64,000 nt of DNA from Agromyces sp. H66 (GCF_004959775.1 NZ_SJZG01000001.1:496001-560000), one strand, 5' to 3'. Shown: positions 32,608 to 41,872, counted from the first letter of the stretch. A program made the numbers and translations. Notes: generated from the letters alone by a model not told the origin.

Positions 32608-33987
32608 ATGACGACGACGTCCACCACCGCACCATCAACCGAAGCCAGGCAACGCGAACTCCGTCGCGTCGCCTTCGCGACCGTGATCGGCACCACCATC
32701 GAGTGGTACGACTTCTTCCTGTACGCGAGCGCCGCCGGACTCGTCTTCGGTGCGCTCTTCTTCGCCCCGGCCGGCCCCGAGTTCGCGACCATCCTCTCGT
32801 TCGCGACGGTCGGCGTGAGCTTCCTCTTCCGCCCGCTCGGCGCGTTTCTCGCCGGGCACTTCGGCGACAAGATCGGCCGCAAGGCGATGCTCGTCGTCAC
32901 GCTCATCCTGATGGGCGCCGCGACCACCCTCATCGGCGTCCTGCCCACGTACCAGCAGATCGGCATGGCCGCGCCCATGCTGCTCGTCCTGCTCCGCATC
33001 CTGCAGGGCCTGTCGACCGGTGGCGAGTGGGGCGGCGCCGTGCTCATGGCCGTCGAGCACGCCCCCGACGGCAAGCGCGGGCGCTACGGCGCGTTCCCCC
33101 AGATCGGCGTGCCGATCGGCCTGCTCCTGGCCTCGGGGGTGCTCGCGCTCATGACCGGCGTCGTCTCGCCCGGCGACGCGTTCCTCGAGTGGGGCTGGCG
33201 CATCCCGTTCCTGCTGAGCTTCGTGCTCATCATCGTCGGCATCATCGTGCGCCGCGCGGTCGACGAGAGCCCGGTCTTCAAGGAGATCTCCGAGAAGAAG
33301 GAGAAGGCGAAGACCCCGATCCTCACCCTGTTCCGCAAGCACTGGCTGCTGGTCGTGCTCGCAGCGCTCACCTTCGCCGGCAACAACGCCGCCGGCTACA
33401 TGACCACGGGCGGATACCTGCAGAACTACGCCACGACGCCGATCGCCGACGGCGGGCACGTCGGCATGGAGCGCACGCCCGTGCTCCTCGCCGTCGCCGG
33501 GGCATCGGTGGTGTGGCTCATCGTGACGTTCGCCGCGGGCGTGGTCTCCGACCGCATCGGCCGGCGCAACACCTACGTCATCGGCTGGATCGCCTTCCTC
33601 GCGACCGTGTTCCTGCTCTTCCCGCTGGCCGACACCGGCAACCCGTGGCTCCTCTTCCTCGGCGTCTCCCTGTTCGCCATCGGCAACGGCTTCACCTACG
33701 GCCAGCAGGCCGCGTACTTCACCGAGCTGTTCCCGGCCTCGATCCGGTACTCGGGCGTCTCGATCACCTACGCGATCGGCGCCATCATCGGCGGCGCCTT
33801 CGCGCCCACCATCGCGGCGTGGCTCGTGCAGTCCACCGGCACCGCGACCTCGGTCGCGTTCTACATCGCCGGAATCATGGTGGTCGCCTTCGCCGCGACC
33901 CTGCTGCTCCGCGACCGCACGGGCATCCCGCTCGGTCCCGACCACGAAGCGGAGCAGTCGGTGCGGCACTTCGCCTGGCAGAAGTAG
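32608..33987 (+). CDS. MFS transporter, metabolite:H+ symporter (MHS) family
   Basis: A 459-residue, 12-helix carrier. TTIEWYDFFLYA in helix 1 and the GDKIGRKAML loop are hallmarks of the MHS group (ShiA, KgtP, ProP). These take up shikimate, dicarboxylates or aromatic acids with protons. Divergent position and shared box B with hpaH point to uptake of a hydroxyphenylacetate-type aromatic acid. AGAGGAG precedes the ATG, and the 64-nt leader begins after a consensus TATAAT. The strong hairpin at 34007-34046 follows the gene. Confidence 0.88.
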   Translation: MTTTSTTAPSTEARQRELRRVAFATVIGTTIEWYDFFLYASAAGLVFGALFFAPAGPEFATILSFATVGVSFLFRPLGAFLAGHFGDKIGRKAMLVVTLILMGAATTLIGVLPTYQQIGMAAPMLLVLLRILQGLSTGGEWGGAVLMAVEHAPDGKRGRYGAFPQIGVPIGLLLASGVLALMTGVVSPGDAFLEWGWRIPFLLSFVLIIVGIIVRRAVDESPVFKEISEKKEKAKTPILTLFRKHWLLVVLAALTFAGNNAAGYMTTGGYLQNYATTPIADGGHVGMERTPVLLAVAGASVVWLIVTFAAGVVSDRIGRRNTYVIGWIAFLATVFLLFPLADTGNPWLLFLGVSLFAIGNGFTYGQQAAYFTELFPASIRYSGVSITYAIGAIIGGAFAPTIAAWLVQSTGTATSVAFYIAGIMVVAFAATLLLRDRTGIPLGPDHEAEQSVRHFAWQK

Positions 33988-34006
33988 GGTCCAGCGCCGA
34001 CCCGAT

Positions 34007-34046
34007 GCGGGGGCGGATGTCGCGAGCACGCGACATCCGCCCCCGC
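34007..34046. terminator. Perfect 18-bp hairpin between convergent genes
   Basis: GCGGGGGCGGATGTCGCG and its exact complement flank a 4-nt loop (AGCA). It ends both the MHS carrier and the convergent TPP-enzyme gene. There is no T-tract. The stem contains the abundant word CGGATGTCGCG. Confidence 0.7.
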
Positions 34047-34067
34047 GTCGTATCCGCGGCTCGGCAG

Positions 34068-35720
34068 TCAGCGGCCGCGATTGACCGCGATCACCTCGTG
34101 CTGATAGGGCGCGATGACCCGCCCCGAGATGCGGCAGTCGAGCAGCAGGAACCGGCGCTCGGCGACCGGCTCGGCCGCCCAGGACGCGAGCCGGTCGAGG
34201 TCGGCGAGTTCGCGCACCACCACGCCCTCGGCACCGACGGCGTTCGCGAGCCCCGCGAAGTCGACCTCGGGGATGAGCATGGGCTCCTCGGCGTATCCCT
34301 TGAGCCCGTAGAGGTTCACCTCGGCGCCGTAGGCCGCGTCGTTCCACACCACGGCGATGCCGCGACCGGCGGCCGTGCGCACGGCGCTCTCGAGGTCGGC
34401 GAGCGCCATCAGGCCCCCACCGTCGCCCGTCGTGAGCACGATGGCCGCGTCGGGCTTCGCGGCGGCCGCGCCCGGCACGCTCGGCAGCCCGAGCCCGATG
34501 GACTGGAACGCGGTGCCGACCATGAGCATCCGGTCGGGCGCCGCCACCGGCCAGTACATGTTCGCCCACCCGATGAAGTGCCCGCCGTCGGAGACGACGA
34601 CGCGGTCCTCGGGCAGCAGTTCGCCGAGGCGGGCCGCGACGCGGCGTGGGTCGAGGCGACCGTCGGGGGCGACGTCGTCACCCGGGTGGAGCCGGCGCAG
34701 TGGGGCGAAGTCGACGGACTCGCGCCATCCGCTGGGCGCGGCGCCGGTGCGCTCGAGCCGGTCGGCGATCCCGGATGCCGCGAGTCGCGCGTCGCCGGCC
34801 ACGAAGTCGGTGACCGCGGGGTTCGTCGCCTCGGGGGCCAGATCGACCTGCACGACCCGCGTACCCGGCGCGAACAGCTGCCCGAACCGCGTCGTGAACT
34901 GGTTGAGTCCGGCGCCGAAGACGACCGCGACATCCGCCTCGTGCACGAGCGCCATCGCGTCCTCCTGGCCGAACCCTCCGGTGACGCCGAGATCGAAGCC
35001 CCGGTCGGGGAAGATCCCGCGCGCGAGCGCGGTCGAGGCCGTGACCGCGCCGGTCAGCCCGGCGAGCCGGGCGAGCGCGTCGCCCGCGCCCGCGAGCCAG
35101 GCGCCGCGACCGGCGAGGAGGAACGGTCGGCGGGCGACGGCGAGCAACTCCGCGACCGCATCGAGGCGGGCCGAGTCGGGCTCCAGCGGCGCAAGCAACG
35201 TCACCGTACGCAGTTCGTCGGCCGACGGGAGCTCACCGGCGTCGGCCGTGGCGAGGTCGTACGGAACGGCGAGCACGACGGGGGTTCGGTGGGCGAGCGC
35301 GTGCTCGATCGCCCGCACGGTCGTGGCCGCGGCATCCTCGCGCCCCGCCGTGAGCGTCGGCACGCCCGCGGCGGCGGCCATGGCCGCCTGGTCGACGTCC
35401 CAGGGGCGGACACCCGTCGTGGGCGCGTCGCCGACGACGAGCACGACCGGGATCCGTGCCTGGGCCGACTCGGCGAGCGCGGTCAACGAGTTGGTGAATC
35501 CGGCGCCGTACGTCGCGGTCGCCGCCGCGAGCCGGCCCGAGGCGCGGTAGTGCGCGTCGGCGGCCACCACGCCGCCGGCCTCGTGGCGGAGCGCGGTGTA
35601 CCGGGCCGAGGTGCGGTCGAGGGCGTCGAGGAGGGCGGCGTTGCCGTTGCCCATGACGCCGAAGACGTGGTCGACGTGGGCGGAGAGGGCGTGCGCGACA
35701 TGCGCGGAGACCGAGGCCAT
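34068..35720 (-). CDS. Thiamine-pyrophosphate enzyme, decarboxylase/lyase-like
   Basis: A 550-residue TPP enzyme. RHEAGGVV in the PYR domain supplies the activating Glu. GDGGGLM followed by WNDAAYGAEVNLYG in the PP domain is the TPP-Mg site. It shares the YGAEVNL motif with the protein at 12628-14223, suggesting a paralogous pair. Benzoylformate- and phenylpyruvate-type decarboxylases belong to this family. Its position beside the aromatic-acid genes and just downstream of a broken aldehyde dehydrogenase suggests a former 2-oxoacid to aldehyde to acid route. The product is inferred, not proven. AAGGAC precedes the ATG. Confidence 0.78.
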   Translation of the reverse strand: MASVSAHVAHALSAHVDHVFGVMGNGNAALLDALDRTSARYTALRHEAGGVVAADAHYRASGRLAAATATYGAGFTNSLTALAESAQARIPVVLVVGDAPTTGVRPWDVDQAAMAAAAGVPTLTAGREDAAATTVRAIEHALAHRTPVVLAVPYDLATADAGELPSADELRTVTLLAPLEPDSARLDAVAELLAVARRPFLLAGRGAWLAGAGDALARLAGLTGAVTASTALARGIFPDRGFDLGVTGGFGQEDAMALVHEADVAVVFGAGLNQFTTRFGQLFAPGTRVVQVDLAPEATNPAVTDFVAGDARLAASGIADRLERTGAAPSGWRESVDFAPLRRLHPGDDVAPDGRLDPRRVAARLGELLPEDRVVVSDGGHFIGWANMYWPVAAPDRMLMVGTAFQSIGLGLPSVPGAAAAKPDAAIVLTTGDGGGLMALADLESAVRTAAGRGIAVVWNDAAYGAEVNLYGLKGYAEEPMLIPEVDFAGLANAVGAEGVVVRELADLDRLASWAAEPVAERRFLLLDCRISGRVIAPYQHEVIAVNRGR

Positions 35721-35922
35721 GGAAGTCCTTCGAGACGGTGACGGAGCTGGGGAATCCGTGTGTGTCTCGCTCGAGCCCGCTCGTGGCGGTTCGGCTTCGT
35801 GCCCATTTTTCGAGCACCGGCGCTCACGGCGCCTGGACATCACGATTCTACCGGCTCCACCGGCGACGGCGGCCGGGTCGAGGACTCCCACCCCGTCCCG
35901 GCCGCCGTCGGCGATCGCCCGA

Positions 35923-36549
35923 TCAGCCGTTGACGACCTGCGGAACGCCCAGCGCCTTCAGCCCCTCGACCCCGAACTCGAGGCCGTACCCCGACTGCTT
36001 CGCGCCGCCGAACGGCACCATCGGGTGCACGCCGCCGTGCGAGTTGATCCACACCGTGCCTGCCTCGATGCGCGCGGCGACCTCGCGCGCGCGGTCGCGG
36101 TCGCTCGACCTCGTCGACGCCGACGCCCATTGGCACGTTGCCCGCCACCTCGACGAGCGCGTCGCACACGGCGTCGTAGACGTCGTCGTGCACGTACAGG
36201 CGCTTGAGGGCGGCGCAGGTCTGCCCCGTGTTGATGAACGCGCCCCAGAAGACGCCCTCGGCGATCGCCTTCGGGTCGACGTCGGGCAGCACGATGCCGG
36301 CGTCGTTGCCGTCGAGCTCGAGGGTGAGTCGCTTGACGGTGTCGGCGGAGCTGCGGATGATCGCCTTGCCCGTCGCCGTCGACCCGGTGAACATCACCTT
36401 GCCGACGTCGGGGTGGCTCGAGAGGGCGGCTCCGACATCCCGCCCGCCCGAGCGGGATCGAGGATCTCGCGGCGCTCGCCGTCCTGGGGCGTGATCTCGT
36501 CGAGAAGACGCGCGTAGGTCTCCTCGAGGACTGGGGTCAGGCTGTCCAT
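35923..36549 (-). pseudogene. Aldehyde dehydrogenase remnant with two internal deletions
   Basis: Three pieces of one aldehyde dehydrogenase occur in order but in different frames. The N-terminus MDSLTPVLEETYARLL...LDPA follows GGAGGAG and starts at 36549. The middle part GRDVGAALSSHPDVGKVMFTGS to NTGQTCAALKR includes the catalytic Cys, and the C-terminus RDRAREVAARIEAGTVWINSHG to the TGA at 35923 is in yet another frame. The remaining 627 bp compare with about 1,450 bp for a full gene, so roughly 800 bp are gone in two blocks. It precedes the TPP-enzyme gene on the same strand. Confidence 0.8.
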
Positions 36550-36660
36550 AGCTCCTCCGCGTTGAGTCTGGGACTCCAACGCCAGGCAGCCGTGCGACAG
36601 CCCACTTGCCCGTCGGCGCGGGGGGCTTGACCCACCGCGCACGAACCGGGATCGATCGCG

Positions 36661-36825
36661 TCAGACTCGACGGCTGCCCGTCAGCATCCGCACCAGCCAC
36701 ACGATGACCGCGATGACCAGCAGGACGATGCCGACCCACAGGAGGAAGTTGAGCGACTCGACGAACCCGCCCGTGAAGAGCAGGATGACGGCGATGATGG
36801 CGACGATGATCAGGAGGATGTTCAC
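36661..36825 (-). CDS. Small two-helix membrane protein
   Basis: A 54-residue protein made almost entirely of two hydrophobic helices (residues 1-17 and 23-45) split by GGFVESLN, with a short basic tail MLTGSRRV. It resembles short actinobacterial membrane proteins of unknown function (DUF6131-like, from memory). The GTG start is supported by AGGGAAG upstream. It stands alone between the ALDH remnant and a divergent gene. Confidence 0.65.
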   Translation of the reverse strand: MNILLIIVAIIAVILLFTGGFVESLNFLLWVGIVLLVIAVIVWLVRMLTGSRRV

Positions 36826-36974
36826 GGATCTTCCCTTCGACGGATGGTCCTTCGTTCCACGGGTTCGCGGAGTGCGACCATGGGGCCACTCGACCACCGA
36901 ACGCCACGTCTGTCCAGCCGCTTGCGCGGCGGTCGCAGGTCCGCTATGCGGGCGCGATCGTCCAGAATGGACCG

Positions 36975-37277
36975 GTGAAGACGATCCAGCTCCGCAGGTA
37001 CACCCTCGTCGACGGCGCGTACGACGCATTCGTCGAGTGGTGGCACGAGGCGATGCCGGCCGTCCGGCCCCCTGCCGGGTTCACGATCGAGTTCGCCTAC
37101 GGGCTGCGCGAGTCGAACGAGTTCGTGTGGGCCGTGAGCGTGGCGGGCGACCGCGACGAGTTCCGGCGGCTCGAGGAGGCGTACCTGGCCTCGGACGCCC
37201 GTGCGGCTGTGTTCGAGGGCGTGCCGCAGCGGGTCGTGCGCTCCGACGTCGGCTTCGTCGACGACATCGCGGCGTAG
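36975..37277 (+). CDS. NIPSNAP-like dimeric alpha/beta-barrel protein
   Basis: A 100-residue protein with a ferredoxin-like layout: strand (TIQLRRYTLV), helix (AFVEWWHEAM), strand (FTIEFAYGL), strand (FVWAVSVAG), helix, strand. This fits the NIPSNAP/EthD-type stress-response barrel. Function is unknown. The GTG start is 6 nt after a weak -10-like CAGAAT, so it may be leaderless. It is convergent with the IclR gene, 18 bp apart. Confidence 0.6.
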   Translation: MKTIQLRRYTLVDGAYDAFVEWWHEAMPAVRPPAGFTIEFAYGLRESNEFVWAVSVAGDRDEFRRLEEAYLASDARAAVFEGVPQRVVRSDVGFVDDIAA

Positions 37278-37295
37278 TCTCAGCCGAGTTCGGCG

Positions 37296-38048
37296 TCAGC
37301 TGAGCTCGGCACGGATGCCGCGCGCCGCCTGTGCCAGGCGTGCCCCGATCTCGTCGGGCCGGGTCGTGAGGCCGATGTAGACGACGGCGAGGGCGGCGAG
37401 CGGCTGGCCGGGCACCGCGAGCGGCACGGCGACCGACGACATGCCGGGGATGACCTCGTCGCGGCTGACCGCATAGCCCTGCTCGTGCGCCTCGGTGATG
37501 CGGTCGTCGCCGAGATCGGGCCGCACGTCCGCGGGAAGGGCGCGGCGACGCTGCTCGCGTGTGAGGAGCGTCTGGATCGCGACGCCGGGAGCGCCGACCG
37601 CGAGCGAGTGCCGAGTGCCCGGCCGTTGGGCGACGGTGGCGTGCGCATGACGCGGCTCGACGCTCACGAGGGTGACGACCTCGCCGTGGTCGAGGATGCC
37701 GACGAAGGCCGTCATGCCGAGTTCGTTCGCGACCGCCGTGAGCTCTGGGAGCGCGGCGGACTGCAGGTCTCTCGAAACACTCCTGGCGAGCGCCGCGAGG
37801 CGCGCCCCGAGCTCGATGCTGCCCGCGGCGGTGCGCCCGACGAGGCCGTGGTCCTCGAGCGTGCGCAACAGCCGGTAGACGATCGAGCGGTGCACGCCAA
37901 GGGCGGTGGCGAGTTCCGCGATGGTGAGCGGACCGTCGGCCTCCGCCAGCACCTCGAGCACCCGGATGCCCCGGGAGAGCGTCTGCGAGTGCGGCGCCTT
38001 CTCGCGCTCGGCCGACGTCTCGGCATCCGCTCGATCGGCGGCGGTCAT
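37296..38048 (-). CDS. IclR-family transcriptional regulator (second)
   Basis: A 250-residue IclR regulator. The winged helix (residues 20-85) has SRGIRVLEVLAEADGPLTI and HRSIVYRLLRTLEDHGL. The effector domain shows TAFVGILDHGEVVTLV and GTRHSLAVGAPGVAI. Neighbours on both sides are unrelated to a clear pathway, so its target is uncertain; the divergent gap toward gap holds a palindrome (38068-38092) that may be its own operator. The ATG at 38048 follows AGGG; an ATG 69 bp upstream would lie in that palindrome region. Confidence 0.85.
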   Translation of the reverse strand: MTAADRADAETSAEREKAPHSQTLSRGIRVLEVLAEADGPLTIAELATALGVHRSIVYRLLRTLEDHGLVGRTAAGSIELGARLAALARSVSRDLQSAALPELTAVANELGMTAFVGILDHGEVVTLVSVEPRHAHATVAQRPGTRHSLAVGAPGVAIQTLLTREQRRRALPADVRPDLGDDRITEAHEQGYAVSRDEVIPGMSSVAVPLAVPGQPLAALAVVYIGLTTRPDEIGARLAQAARGIRAELS

Positions 38049-38067
38049 CGGAGCCCTTCGGTGCTCA

Positions 38068-38092
38068 ATAGTCGAACTGGAATTTCGATAAT
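38068..38092. promoter_or_regulatory. Imperfect palindrome upstream of second IclR gene
   Basis: ATAGTCGAACT-GGA-ATTTCGATAAT pairs at 8 of 11 positions. This AT-rich island lies 20 bp before the IclR start, a usual place for an autoregulatory IclR site. Confidence 0.4.
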
Positions 38093-38215
38093 AGAATGGC
38101 CCGAGCATGGCCCGCAACCGCGCATGACGCCGAGGGCATGAGCATTCCGTAGAATCGAAGCATCCCCCACCACGACGAGGCCGACGCCAGGCGCGCTCGG
38201 TCGAGGAGGAACCAC

Positions 38216-39706
38216 GTGACCCACGAGTTCGACGCCCGACGCGAGGAATGGATCGCCCGAGAGGAGCTCGCCGAGCGGATGATCCCGCTCATCGGCGGAC
38301 TCTATCGAGATCACGGGGTGGTGACCTCGATCCACGGCCGGCGACTCATCAACCGCTCGGCGATCGAACTGTTGAAAGCGCACCGCTTCGCGCGTCAGGC
38401 CGGCGACGAGGAGCTGCCGCTCGCCGACACCATGCGCGTGCTCGAGGCCCTGCGCGAGCTCGGACCCGGACCGGCGTCGGTCGACGTGGCCCGTCTCGTG
38501 GCGCGCTTCCGCGCATCGGGTGAGCAGGCGCCGCTGGTCGACTTCCTGCGCAGCGAGCTCGCTCCCGTCCTCGTCGACCCCGAGGCCGAGCCCGCGCGGG
38601 GCACCGACGTCGTGCTCTACGGCTTCGGCCGCATCGGACGGCTGCTCGCGCGCATCCTCATCGCGCACGCCGGCCACGGGCAGGGCCTGCGCCTGCGCGC
38701 CATCGTGGTGCGCAAGGGCGCCGAGAACGACCTGGTGAAGCGCGCGAGCCTGCTGCGCCGCGACTCGGTGCACGGCCCGTTCGCCGGCACGATCGAGGTC
38801 GACGAGGAGGCGAACACCATCCTCGCCAACGGCACCCTCATCCAGGTCATCTACTCGAACGACCCGGCCTCGATCGACTACACGCAGTACGGCATCGAGG
38901 ACGCCATCGTCGTCGACAACACCGGCCGCTGGCGCGACGAGGAAGGGCTCAGCCAGCACCTGCGCTCGACGGGCGTGGCGCGCGTGCTCCTCACGGCACC
39001 CGGCAAGGGCGCCCTGAAGAACATCGTGCACGGCATCAACCACACCGACATCTCGCCCGACGACCGCATCCTCTCGGCGGCGTCGTGCACGACGAACGCC
39101 ATCACGCCGGTGCTCAAAGCGGTGAACGACGCGTACGGAGTCGTACGGGGGCACGTCGAGACCGTGCACTCGTACACCAACGACCAGAACCTCATCGACA
39201 ACTTCCACAAGGGCGACCGCCGCGGGCGCTCGGCCGCGCTCAACATGGTCATCACCGAGACGGGTGCCGCCAAGGCCGTCGCCAAGGCGCTGCCGGAGCT
39301 CGCCGGGAAGCTCACCGGATCGTCCATCCGGGTGCCCACGCCCGACGTGTCGCTCGCGATCCTGAACCTGCAGCTCGAGCGCCCCACGTCGAAGGCCGAG
39401 CTCAACCGCTACCTCCGTCAGGTGTCGCTCACCTCGCCGTTGCGCCAGGAGATCGACTACATCGAGTCGCCCGAGGTCGTCTCCACCGACTTCGTCGGCT
39501 CGAACCGCGCCGGCATCGTCGACGGCCTCGCGACCATCGCCGACGGCACCGACGCCGTGCTCTACGTCTGGTACGACAACGAGTACGGCTACAGCTGCCA
39601 GGTCGTGCGCGTCATCGAGGCGATGGCCGGGACGCACCCGGTGGTGCTGCCCGAGCGCGAGCCGGTCGTGCTCGAGCGCTCGGTGGAGCCGGTCACCGCC
39701 GGCTGA
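38216..39706 (+). CDS. gap: Glyceraldehyde-3-phosphate dehydrogenase, long actinobacterial type
   Basis: A 496-residue enzyme, about 160 residues longer than classical GAPDH because of an N-terminal helical extension (residues 1-125). The NAD domain starts at VVLYGFGRIGRLLAR. The catalytic Cys lies in ASCTTN, and WYDNEYGYSCQVV is the classic C-terminal signature. Long forms of this type occur in actinobacteria and some proteobacteria, often beside a second, standard glycolytic copy, and may serve gluconeogenesis. The GTG start is preceded by GAGGAGGAA. A thiolase gene with its own promoter follows after 38 bp. Confidence 0.9.
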   Translation: MTHEFDARREEWIAREELAERMIPLIGGLYRDHGVVTSIHGRRLINRSAIELLKAHRFARQAGDEELPLADTMRVLEALRELGPGPASVDVARLVARFRASGEQAPLVDFLRSELAPVLVDPEAEPARGTDVVLYGFGRIGRLLARILIAHAGHGQGLRLRAIVVRKGAENDLVKRASLLRRDSVHGPFAGTIEVDEEANTILANGTLIQVIYSNDPASIDYTQYGIEDAIVVDNTGRWRDEEGLSQHLRSTGVARVLLTAPGKGALKNIVHGINHTDISPDDRILSAASCTTNAITPVLKAVNDAYGVVRGHVETVHSYTNDQNLIDNFHKGDRRGRSAALNMVITETGAAKAVAKALPELAGKLTGSSIRVPTPDVSLAILNLQLERPTSKAELNRYLRQVSLTSPLRQEIDYIESPEVVSTDFVGSNRAGIVDGLATIADGTDAVLYVWYDNEYGYSCQVVRVIEAMAGTHPVVLPEREPVVLERSVEPVTAG

Positions 39707-39731
39707 GCCCGCGCGGGCTCGTCGCTCCGCC

Positions 39732-39737
39732 TAGGCT
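39732..39737 (+). promoter_or_regulatory. -10 box of thiolase gene (leaderless type)
   Basis: TAGGCT ends 7 nt before the ATG at 39745. Confidence 0.45.
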
Positions 39738-39744
39738 GGAACAC

Positions 39745-40920
39745 ATGAGCACCGAAGCCGTCATCGTCGACGTGATCCGGACGCCCGTCGGGCGCGGCAA
39801 GCCCGGAGGCATCCTCTCGGGTATCCATCCCGTCGACCTGCTCGCGGGCGTCCTCGACGCCCTCGTGTCCCGCAACGACCTCGATCCGGCGCTGATCGAT
39901 GACGTCATCGGCGGATGCGTCAGCCAGATCGGCGAGCAGAGCTACAACATCACGCGCAACGCCGTGCTCGCTGCTGGCTTCCCCGAGACGGTGCCCGGCA
40001 CGACCATCGACCGCCAGTGCGGGTCGAGCCAGCAGGCGGCGACGTTCGCGGCCCAGGCCGTGCTCGCCGGGCACGCCGACATCGTCATCGCGTGCGGGGT
40101 GGAGTCGATGAGCCGCGTGCCGCTCGGCTCGAGCGCCGCCGGCGCCGACCCGTACGGCTCCCGCCTGCGCACCCGGTACCCCGACGGACTCGTCAACCAG
40201 GGGGTCTCCGCCGAGCTCATCGCCGCGAAGTGGGGCTTCTCGCGCGAGGAGCTCGACGCGTTCTCGGCTCGTTCGCATCAGCTCGCCGCGGCGGCGGGGG
40301 AGTCGGGCGCGTTCGCGACCGAGCTCGTGCCCGTGCCCGGCGTCGACTCGCTGGTCGACGAGACCGTGCGACCCGCCACGACGGTGGAGTCGCTCGCGGG
40401 CCTCAATCCCGCCTTCCGCACCGACGCGGTCGCCGAGCGGTTCCCCGAGATCGACTGGCGGATCACGCCCGGCAATTCGTCACCGCTCACCGACGGGGCA
40501 TCCGCCGCACTGATCATGAGCGCCGAGGCCGCCGCGAAGCTCGATCTCAGGCCCCGGGCCCGGTTCCGGTCGTTCTCGGTCGTCGGGAGCGACCCGCTGT
40601 ACATGCTCACGGGCGTCATCCCGGCGACCGAGAAGGCGCTCGCACGCGCGGGGCTCGTGCATGCCGACATCGACGCGTACGAGGTCAACGAGGCGTTCGC
40701 GTCGGTGCCGCTCGCGTGGCTTCGGGAGACCGGAGCGGATGCCGCGAAGCTCAACCCGCGCGGCGGTGCCATCGCCCTCGGTCACGCGCTCGGCTCGAGC
40801 GGCACCCGCCTGCTCACGACCCTCGTGAACCACCTCGAGGCCACGGGCGGTCGACTCGGCCTGCAGACGATGTGCGAGGGCGGCGGCATGGCCAACGCCA
40901 CCGTCATCGAGCGGCTCTGA
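39745..40920 (+). CDS. Acetyl-CoA acetyltransferase (thiolase)
   Basis: A 391-residue thiolase catalysing transfer between acyl-CoA and acetyl-CoA. The acylated Cys is Cys92 (DRQCGSSQQA), the His lies in GGAIALGHALGSSG, and the base Cys in CEGGGMANA. NEAFASVPL is the expected NEAF-type stretch. It resembles steroid/fatty-acid FadA-type thiolases of actinobacteria as much as PhaA. A short-chain dehydrogenase follows, so the pair may serve acyl-CoA breakdown. It has its own -10 box, apart from gap. Confidence 0.88.
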   Translation: MSTEAVIVDVIRTPVGRGKPGGILSGIHPVDLLAGVLDALVSRNDLDPALIDDVIGGCVSQIGEQSYNITRNAVLAAGFPETVPGTTIDRQCGSSQQAATFAAQAVLAGHADIVIACGVESMSRVPLGSSAAGADPYGSRLRTRYPDGLVNQGVSAELIAAKWGFSREELDAFSARSHQLAAAAGESGAFATELVPVPGVDSLVDETVRPATTVESLAGLNPAFRTDAVAERFPEIDWRITPGNSSPLTDGASAALIMSAEAAAKLDLRPRARFRSFSVVGSDPLYMLTGVIPATEKALARAGLVHADIDAYEVNEAFASVPLAWLRETGADAAKLNPRGGAIALGHALGSSGTRLLTTLVNHLEATGGRLGLQTMCEGGGMANATVIERL

Positions 40921-40942
40921 CCGACTCCCGGCCAGCCGTCTC

Positions 40943-41033
40943 CGAATGATGGCGTTCGCCGCCGAGTGATACCGGCGGCACGGTCCAACCCGGTTCGAAC
41001 GTCATCATTCGGCGGCGAACGTCGTCACTCGGC
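40943..41033. repeat. Large palindromic intergenic repeat, family B
   Basis: A unit of the form CGARTGAYGRCGTTCGCCGCCGARTGAT occurs twice in opposite orientation, separated by about 25 bp. It lies between the thiolase and SDR genes on the same strand. The unit itself repeats CGARTGA at both ends. No other copy was found in the window. Confidence 0.6.
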
Positions 41034-41065
41034 GAACCAGATCGCACCACGAAAGGACACACCAG

Positions 41066-41854
41066 ATGGAACTCGACGGCACCTCCGCGATCGTGACCGG
41101 CGGGGCATCCGGCCTCGGCAAGGCCACCGCTCGCGCACTCATCGACGGCGGGGCATCCGTCGTGCTCGTCGACCTGCCCGGCCCCCGGGGCGAGGAGGCC
41201 GCGGCCGAGCTCGGCGAGCGCGCGAGCTTCGTCGGGGCGGATGTCGCGGACGAGGCGCAGGTGCGGGCCGCCGTGGACGCCGCATCCGCGATCGCGCCGC
41301 TCCGCGTCGCCGTGAACTGCGCCGGCATCGTCACCGCGAACCGCACGGTCGGGCGCGACGGGCCGGCGCCGCTCGACGCGTTCGAGCGCACGATCCGGGT
41401 GAACCTCATCGGCACGTTCAACGTGATCCGGCTCGCCGCGACCGCCATGGCCGCGACCGAGCCGGTGTCGGCGGGCGTGCCGGGCGGCCCGTCCACGGCC
41501 GAGCGCGGAGTCATCGTCAATACCGCATCGGTCGCCGCGTTCGACGGCCAGATCGGCCAGGCGGCCTACTCGGCGTCGAAGGGCGGCGTCGTGGGCATGA
41601 CGCTGCCGATCGCGCGCGACCTGTCGAAGCTCCTCATCCGCGTCGTCACGATCGCGCCCGGCATCTTCGAGACGCCCATGATGGCGGGAATGCCCGACGA
41701 CGTTCGCGCGTCGCTCGAGGCGCAGGTGCCGCACCCGTCGCGTCTCGGTCACCCCACCGAGTACGCGGCGCTGGTGCGCTCGATCATCGCGAACCCGATG
41801 CTGAACGGCGAGACGATCCGGCTCGACGGTGCGATCCGCATGCAGCCGAAGTAG
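41066..41854 (+). CDS. Short-chain dehydrogenase (3-hydroxyacyl-CoA dehydrogenase type II-like)
   Basis: A 262-residue [13 protein letters not shown] binds NAD, CAG follows as the second cofactor element, and the active site is Ser (TASV) with YSASK. The opening ([17 protein letters not shown]) and length match the 17-beta-HSD10/type II hydroxyacyl-CoA dehydrogenase group. Adjacent to a thiolase on the same strand, it could supply the step before thiolysis. GAAAGGA lies upstream of the ATG, just after palindromic repeat family B. Confidence 0.85.
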   Translation: MELDGTSAIVTGGASGLGKATARALIDGGASVVLVDLPGPRGEEAAAELGERASFVGADVADEAQVRAAVDAASAIAPLRVAVNCAGIVTANRTVGRDGPAPLDAFERTIRVNLIGTFNVIRLAATAMAATEPVSAGVPGGPSTAERGVIVNTASVAAFDGQIGQAAYSASKGGVVGMTLPIARDLSKLLIRVVTIAPGIFETPMMAGMPDDVRASLEAQVPHPSRLGHPTEYAALVRSIIANPMLNGETIRLDGAIRMQPK

Positions 41855-41872
41855 GAGACGCGCTGCGCGTCG

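Noticed and set aside
32703-35741. A 3-kb open frame on the + strand across the MHS carrier and the opposite TPP gene
   Set aside because: It is Arg/Gly/Ala-rich with no family motifs and runs over two well-supported genes; long shadow frames are normal at this GC content.
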